From positions 1 through 64,000 of the forward strand of contig CAOKXF010000010.1 of NCBI GenBank assembly GCA_948473335.1: a stretch of DNA of 64,000 nt, in the 5' to 3' direction. A program made the position numbers and the translations under genes. The notes beneath the pieces were generated by a model. It saw only the letters and a list, made by a program, of their open reading frames with translations, did not search any database and had not been told where the DNA came from. Each line of letters opens with the position of its first letter. The stretch's first letter is position 1. Positions 39,201 to 48,200 of this stretch are shown in pieces. The DNA is from an uncultured Clostridium sp. Lineage in GTDB: Bacteria > Bacillota > Clostridia > TANB77 > CAG-508.

Positions 39201-42200
39201 GCTTTTTGTTTTACTTGTTGTATTTGCTACTCCATGGTTATAGTCTCCCCATGCCCAAACTGTTCCATCTTGTCTTATTGCTAGTGCAAATGTATCTCCT
39301 ATTGTTACATCTATTGCATCTGGTATTCTTGTTACTTCTACATATTCTTGTCTTACTGTTGTTGTAAGGTCTCCGATTTGACCGCAGTTGTTTGCTCCTG
39401 TTGTATAGATTTTTCCTGAACTTTCCAATAATATACTATTTTGTTTTCCTCCTGACATATCTAAAATGTTAGCTTTTCCTTCTAATTTTACTGGCTCTGT
39501 TCTTCTATGTCTATCATTTAATCCTAATTGTCCATAAATGTTAGAACCCCATGTATATACTTCTTCATTTGCTGTTTTTACAATATTATGGTTATCTCCT
39601 GCTTCTACTTCTACTATGTTGTGTATTCCTTCTACTAATGTGAATTGGTTGATTTTTTGTTTATCAATTCCTAATTGCCCATATACATTGCTTCCTGTTG
39701 TATATACTTCACCTTTTTGGTCTACTAAGATACTATGGTTTGTTCCACTAGAAATGTCTGTTATATTTTTGATATTTACAATTTCAGTTGGTCTGCTTGC
39801 ATTGTTGTATGAGCCTATTCCTAACTCCCCATTTAGGTTATATCCCCATGCATATGTTTTTCCACTTTCTCCTATTGCAAAACTGTTGTAGTTTCCTGCT
39901 GCGATTTTAACTATTTTTTCTGGAAGTTCTACTTTTACTGGTACTGTACTATAACTACTACCAGCCCCTAATTGACCATAATTATTTCTTCCCCATGTCC
40001 ATACTTCACCATTTATGTCTAATGCAATATTATGTTCTACTCCAGCATCTATTTTAGTTATTTTTGTACTTTTATCAAATTCTACACGAACTGTTCCATC
40101 TTTTAATTCTACTGTTTTGTCTCCTAATTGACCATATGTATTTTGTCCAAAGCTATATACTGATCCATCTGCTTTTAGTATTATTGCATGACTTCCTTTT
40201 GTTTCTACTGCTGGTATTGCTACTTGGTCTTCGTCTAATACCTCTACTTGAATTAGTATAACATTATCTCTTCCTTTTTGTCTTACTTCTATTGTCGTTT
40301 TTCCTTGTTTTATTCCTGTTATTATTCCTGTTTCACTTACTGTCGCTATTGTTTCATTAAATGATTTGTATTCTACTTCTTCTCCACCATTTTTTAATAA
40401 ATTAAAATATTCTATTTCTGCATTTACTTCTTTTTGTTCTCCAACTAGCATTTTTATATTTCCTAATTTTCCTACTAATTGGTATAATCCTGCCATTACT
40501 GGTGTTACACTATTATTGTTTTCATGATTTCCAAGTTGTCCTGATGTTCCTAACCCAAAGTTCCATACAAATCCTTCTTGATCTGCTATTGCTGTATGAT
40601 GGTATCCTGCTGATACTAGCATTACATTTGATACTCCACTGTATTCTATTGGTAAGCTACTATCTTGTACACTATTTGGTTGTCCTAAACGGTTATTTGT
40701 ATTACTTCCCCATACATACACTTTATTATCTTTTGTTCTTGCTATTGTGTAATATTCTCCAGCTTTTATTGCTTTTATGTTATCTATTAAGTTTTCACTA
40801 TCTGGTTGTCTTACTCCTACTGGTTCTATTAAACTGTTTTCTTTGTTTCCATTTCCTAATTGTCCATAAGCATTTTTTCCAATACTATATGCTTTATTGT
40901 CTTCAGTTATCATTACTGTATGGTCAAAACCTTCACTTAAATGTTTTACTCTATCTACTGTTGCTATTTCTTCTAAATCTTTTAGTCTATATAATTTTCC
41001 ATCATTTTTTATAATGTAATCTTCTGTTACATCTATAACATCTGTTCCTTCTAGTTTTGCTACTTTCTGAGCATATTTTCCATATTGCCATCCCCAAGCC
41101 CATAAGTCAAAATTTTTGTCTATTGCAAAACTTTCGTATTTTCCAGCTTTTATTTTAATTATATCTTTTAATGGTTCTATATCTTTTCCAGTTTGTACCA
41201 TTACTTGTTCTGGTATTTTTACATTTGTTGTTGTTCCATTTCCTATTTGTCCATACTGATTATGTCCAAATGCATATACTTCTCCAGTTTCTGTAAGTAT
41301 TAAAGCATGATTTCTTATTGCTGATATTTCTCTTACTAATCCTGGTATGCTTTCTATTTGAACTGGTTGATTTCTTTCTTCTAAGTCTCCTACTCCTAAT
41401 TGTCCTAGTTTATTTGTTCCCCATGTCCATACTGTTCCATCTGATTTTAATGCTACTGTAAAGTCATTTGCAGCCTCTATTTGTGGTATTGCATTTCCTC
41501 CATCTGGTACTACTTCTATTTCTACTGTTGCTGATATTCCTAGTTCTTCACTTTCTATTACTAAATATGTTCTTCCTATTTCTAATGCTGTAACTTTTAG
41601 TCCATCTACTCTTGCTATATCTGTATCTATTATTCTATATGTTAATTTTGTTTCTAATTCATCTCTTTTTAAATTGAATGTTTCTTTTACTTTTGCAAGT
41701 ACTTCTTCTACTTGACCAACTTCCATTTTTAATACATTCTTATTTGGTTCTATATATGATTTTCCAATTTTTACATATTGCTTTGTATTTACTGTAGTTC
41801 CATCTCCTTTTTGTCCACTTGTACCAAGACCTACTGCCCATACATATCCATCTACATCTGCTACTAAATTGTGATATCCCCATCCTCCTGATACTGTTTC
41901 AATGTTTTCTAAATTTTCTACCATATATGGTAATGTAACATTTCCTGTTGCATCATTTCCTGCTTGACCAAATCCGTTATATCCAAAGAAATATACTTTT
42001 CCATTAGCATCTTTTACTATACTTCCATTTAATATTGCATGAATTTCTACAATTTCTTCTAATTCTCCTGTACCAGTTGGCGATTTTACTAAAGTTGGAG
42101 TTGTTAGAGAATATTCTGTTGTTCCTTGTCCTCCTTGTCCATACTGATTATATCCATATGCATACATTTTTCCATCTGCTCTCAATGCTAGTAAATGGTT

Positions 42201-45200
42201 ACTATATCCACTATCTATTGATATTATGTTTTCCATTCCTACAATTGAAGTTTTTAAATTAGTAATTGCATATACTTTTTTATCTTCTCTTAGTATATAT
42301 CCACCTGAAATGTCTATTACCTTTTTGTTTATGTTTAATTCCTCTGGTATCTCTTTAAACTTCTCTCCCCATACATATACTTTTCCACTTTCTCCTAGTG
42401 CTACTGTTCTGTATTGCTCTGTTGCTATCTTAGTTATTTTTTCTGGCAATTCTACTTTTGTTGGAATATTATTATTTGTTTTTGTTCCATTTCCTAATTG
42501 TCCTTGTGCATTATATCCCCAAGTATATACTTCTCCTTCTTTTGTTAATGCTACTGAATGATGGTAACCTACTGATATCATTTTTATATCTTTAAATTGT
42601 TGTCCATCTGGTCCTTTTATAGCTACTGGTTCTTTTTCTATATCTTCATATTCTTTTCCTAATTGACCATATTTATTTGAACCCCATCCCCATAATGTTC
42701 CATTTGCTTTTACTGCTAAAGAATGTTGATATCCTGTTGCTATTGTTGGTTGATATTCTCCAGAAACTACTTTTATTATTACATAAGTTATATCATCATT
42801 AAGTGTATTTGTTACTTCTATTCTAGCTATTCCTTCTTGTACTCCTAATACTAAACCTGAATCTGAATCTACTACTGCAATATCTGTATTTAGTGACTTA
42901 AATGTTAATTTTCCTATTTCTTTTTCTATATCATTAAATACATTAAATTCATTTTCATACCAAAAGTTTGAAACTTCTAGTTTATATGTTTCATTAGGTT
43001 TTAATATCTTTTCATATTCTTTTGCAATAAATGTTGGATTATCTACTCTTGTTAAATATTCTCTTTGATTTGTATCTCCCAACATCAGCCCACCTGAGCC
43101 ATTATATCCTGCCATCCATACAGTTCCATTGTTTTGAACAACTGCTAACATACCACCATATGTATTATAACATGTATTTGATATAAATAATCCATTTTCA
43201 AAGTCTTTTCCATCTTCTGTTTTAGCTACTGTAAACTTGGTTAAATTTGTAGTGTTTCCTTGTGATAATTGTCCTTTATCATTATTTCCTGCTACATATA
43301 CTTTTCCATTATCCAATAAATATGCTACTGAGCCTGTACTTCCTCCAAATTTTAATACTTTTATTCCATCTTCTTTTACTTCATATACTTTTTCTGCTAC
43401 TTTTCTATTAGTTTTTGTATCTGTATAACCTAATTGTCCTTTATTATCTGACCCCCATGCATATCCATTTCCATCTTGGTCTATTGCTGTACTTACATAG
43501 TCTATTGCTTCTACTGAAACAAGATTTTTTAAATATCCATCTTGTGTTTTTACTTGTACTGGATATAAAGAGTTTGTTGTTTCATTATTTCCTAATTCTC
43601 CTGATGCATTTGAACCCCAAGTCCAAGCTGTACCATCTCCTTTTAGTGCAATACAGTGTGAATAGCCTGCTGAAATATCTATAATATTTTTAATTCCATC
43701 TATTTTGTATGGCGTTGCTGTAAATGGTTTTCCATCACCACTTTGATTAATATTATAAAATCCTGTAGTATATACTTCTCCTTTATTATTTAATAATTTT
43801 GTCGAATATTGTCCTGATGTTGTAACATCAACAATTCCTTCTAAGTTTGGTATTTTTGTTGCATAATAAATATGTACTTTTTTGTCATCTCCTAAACCTA
43901 ATTGCCCCTGTGTTCCATATCCCCAACTATATGCTTCTCCATCTTTTGTTACTGCTATTACTGTAAAAGGTGATGGTGATGAAATTTTTACAACATTTTC
44001 CAAATATGTAGTTTCTGATATTTTTACTCTATCCAAATCATTTCTTTTTGTGTTATTTCCATTTGCTAACTCTCCATATCCATTATATCCAATTGTCCAT
44101 ACTGTCCCATCTTCTTTTAGTACTACTGTTGCTCCATATCCTGTAACTTCTACTTGTGGTAGTGTTATTGCTTCTGGTTTATTTGATATAATTGAAACTA
44201 TACATCTTGCTTGTTCTCCATTTTCATTTGTTGCTGTAATTGTTGTTGTTCCTCTTGATAATCCTGTTATTACTCCTGTATTATAATCTATTGTTGCTAC
44301 TTTTTCATTACTACTTATATATGTCATTCCATCTAATGAAATGTCATTTCCATATATATTAAATCCTGCTCCTATTGTTACTTTTAATTGCTCTGTCTCT
44401 CCAACTTTTATATATGGACGTATATCTTCAAATTGTAAATATGGTTCAAATATTGGTTCAAATGTAGTTTTTTTGTTTCCATTTGCTACTCCAAACAACT
44501 TATTAGAAGTTTGACCACTACCATAAAGACTTCCATCTTTCATTACAAGTATAACTGAATGATTGCCTGGTGTTTGTTGTAACAATGCTACTTTGCTTCC
44601 CAAATTATTTCCATCTTTATCTTTTACTTCTGTTGGTAAATTTCTATTTGTAGTGTCTCCTAAACCTAATTGCCCCTGTGCATTATTTCCCCATGCATAT
44701 AATTTATCATCTTCTGTTAATGCAAAAAATCCATACCAAGATGTTCCTACATCTTTTACATTCTCTAAAAATCCTTTACCATCTGGACTTTTTACCTGTG
44801 TAGGTACTTTATTATTTGTAGTTTCTCCATCTCCTTGTTGTCCATTACCTCCTGTTCCTAATGCCCATAAAGTTTTATCATTTTTTATTATAAGCATTGA
44901 TTGTTCATTTACTAAAACTTTTTTCACATTGTCTATATCAATTTTTCTAAATCCATTTTTTATAGTTCCTGTTCCAAGTTCACAACCATTATCATTATAT
45001 CCTGCACCAAATACTTCTCCTTGTGCTGTTGTACAAACTGTTGCACGATATCCTGTTCCAACATCTATAACATCTTTTATATTAGTTATTTCTTTTGCTA
45101 CATTTGAATTACTGGTAGTTGCATCTCCTAATTGGCCCTTACTATTTAATCCCCAAGTATATAATTTTCCATCATTATTAATAGCTGCTACATGTCCATT

Positions 45201-48200
45201 TGATGCTGATATTTTTATTATATTGTTTAGTGGACTTCCATCTTCTTTTATAACTTGAACTGCATAGTTTGAGTCTGCATTTGCTCCATTTCCTAATTGT
45301 CCATATTGTCCTCCTCCCCAAGCTACAACTGTTCCATCACTTTTAAGTGCAATTCCACCCTCTGTTGCTCTTACTCCATCATATTCTCCTTGTGCTACTA
45401 CATCTATAACATTTGTAAGTGGTGTTTTTCCATCTACGTCTAGTACTTGAACTGGCTCTAATGAATCTATATTTGTTCCATTTCCTAATGCTCCTTTTGT
45501 ATTATATCCCCAACTCCAAACACTTCCATCTGATTTTAATGCTATACTTACTCCATATTGACTACTTACTTTTGCTCTACTTTTGCTATTAGATACTGTA
45601 ATTTCACATTGTGCTTGTTGTCCTTTTGCATTAACTGCTGTAATTGTTACTTTCCCATTTTTCTTAGCAGTTACTTTTCCTGTATTATCAATAGTAGCTA
45701 TAGTTTCATCACTACTTTTATATGTAATATTTTGCATATCTGTTGTTGTATAATATAAATTAATACCATCTTTTTCTTCTAATTTTAATATCTTAGAAGT
45801 TCCCAAATTCATATTTATATTTAGTTCACTAAATTCTATTCCTTGATGATGTATTGGTACAAAATATGAATTTATTTCTCCATTATATTCTCCAAATATT
45901 TTATTAAAGTTTTTTCCATTTCCTGCTCCCCAAATATTTCCATCTTTTCCTAGTAGGAATGTCGTTTGTACTACTGAAGGGTCTTGTAGTTTATCGATTT
46001 TCCCTTTCAAAGGTGTATTATTTTCTGCATATACAGGTTGTGGATATTGTCTTTTACTTATATCTATACCTAAGTTACTTCCATGATTACTTCCCCAAGC
46101 ATATACTTCTCCTTCTTCATCAATAGCAAAAATTCCATAGTTTGCTCCTATTTGTGTAATATTTTCTAGATATCCTACTCCTTCTACTCCCTTTACTTGT
46201 TCAAAATCATATACACTTCCTGAGTTTGTTCCAGAACCTATATAGTGACCTCCATTTCCTGCTCCCCATACTGTTCCATCATTTTTTAAAACATATACTG
46301 TATATGTACTTGCTACAATTTGTTGTATATTTTCCATTTTCACTTTTGTTGGAACTTTTGTATTTGAATTTTTTCCTATTCCTAAACATCCATAATCTCC
46401 ATGTCCCCAAGCATAAGCTGTTCCATCTGCTTTTAGTACAATAGTATTACAATATCCTGTAGTTAATGAAATAACTCCTGTTAACTCTTCTATTTTTTTA
46501 GCTTTATTACTATTTGTAGCTGTTCCATCTCCTAATTGTCCAAAATTATTAAATCCCCAAGAATATACTTCTCCTTGTGCATTTATACCATGGAAGCATC
46601 CAGTTCCACCATATATTTTTATAATATCTGTTAATGGTGTATCATCTTCTTTAATTACTTGTACTAAAATACTTGAATCATCATTTGTTCCATTTCCTAA
46701 TTGTCCTGATTTATTTCCTCCAACTGTCCATACTGTTCCATCTTCTCTTAATACTGCTAGTGCTTCTGTTGCTCCTATAGCATATGCCCCTCCACTAGTA
46801 TAGCGTCCTATTGCTGCTATATCCTTTATTCCTGTTAATTTTGTTCCATCTGTATCTAATACTTGTATTGGTTTTTCGCTATCTTCTGTTGTTCCATTTC
46901 CTAAGTTTCCATACGTGTTTTTTCCCCAAGTCCATACTGTTCCATCTATTCTTAGTCCTGCTACAAAATTAATTCCATTTACTACTTTTGCTTTATCTTT
47001 TTCGTCTAGTACTTCTACTATTGTATATGCTACGCTATTTCCTATTGTCGCTTTTATTTTTGTTTTACCACTTCCTACTGCTGTTACTTTTCCAGTTGCA
47101 TCAACTGTTGCTACTTCTTCATTTAGACTTTCAAATTGTGCTTGTGTATAACTAGCATTTTTAAATAAATTATAGTTGAATCCTACTATATACTCTACAC
47201 TTCCTGATATATTCTTAGTTTCTCCTATTGTTAGTGTGTTTATTACATTTTTAAATCTTATATCTATTCCTAATTTACTGTCATAAAACTTTGTAAATAC
47301 TTGATCTGCTGTTTTTAATTCACCATTTTCATTATATCCAAATAATTTATCTGTTCCTCTTCCAGAAAGTAATAAGTATCCATCTTTATCTACAATACAT
47401 GAATTAAATCTAGCAGCTGTATTAGGTAATTTGAATACCTTTCCTGTTAATGCTTCAACTTTTGTTGGTTTTAATACTGTTTTTGTCGTAAGTCCTAATT
47501 GATAATTATCATTAAGTCCCCATGCATAAACTTCATCTGTATTGGTTAGTGCAAAGAAACTTTGACCACTACATCCTATATCTTTTATATCTGATAATAT
47601 TTTTACATATTGTTTTCCTGAACCTGTTGTTGTACCATTTCCTATTTGTCCATTCCTTCCTGCTCCACGCGTATATACTGTTCCATCTTCTTTTAGTATT
47701 ACTGTTACTTCTGCTCCCATTATAATTTTTTTAATATTTGTTTCTGCACTTTTAAATGGCTTATAGCTACCATTTGTCATTGTCATACTTTCATATTCTA
47801 TTGAGTTCCAATAAGCATATCCCCATGTCCACATTGTTCCATCTTCAAGAAGTACTCCACATGTATTTGAGCCTGCTGCTAATTGTTTTATATTTTGTTT
47901 TCCAAGTAATTCTACTTTTTTTGCTTTATTAGAATTGCCTCCAGCCATTCCTAATGCTCCATAAGTATTCATTCCCCAAGTATATATTTCTCCTTCTTCT
48001 GTTGCAGCAATTGCATTTGCAGAACCCACTGCTATTTTTGTTACATTTGTTAGAGGTGTACCATCTTCTTTTATTACTTGTACTGCATGATATGTTCTTG
48101 CATCTGACCCTGAACCTAATGAGCCACTACTTCCATTTCCCCAAGATACTACTGTTCCATTTGCTTTTAATGCTATTCCTCCATGTGCTCCAGCCATAGA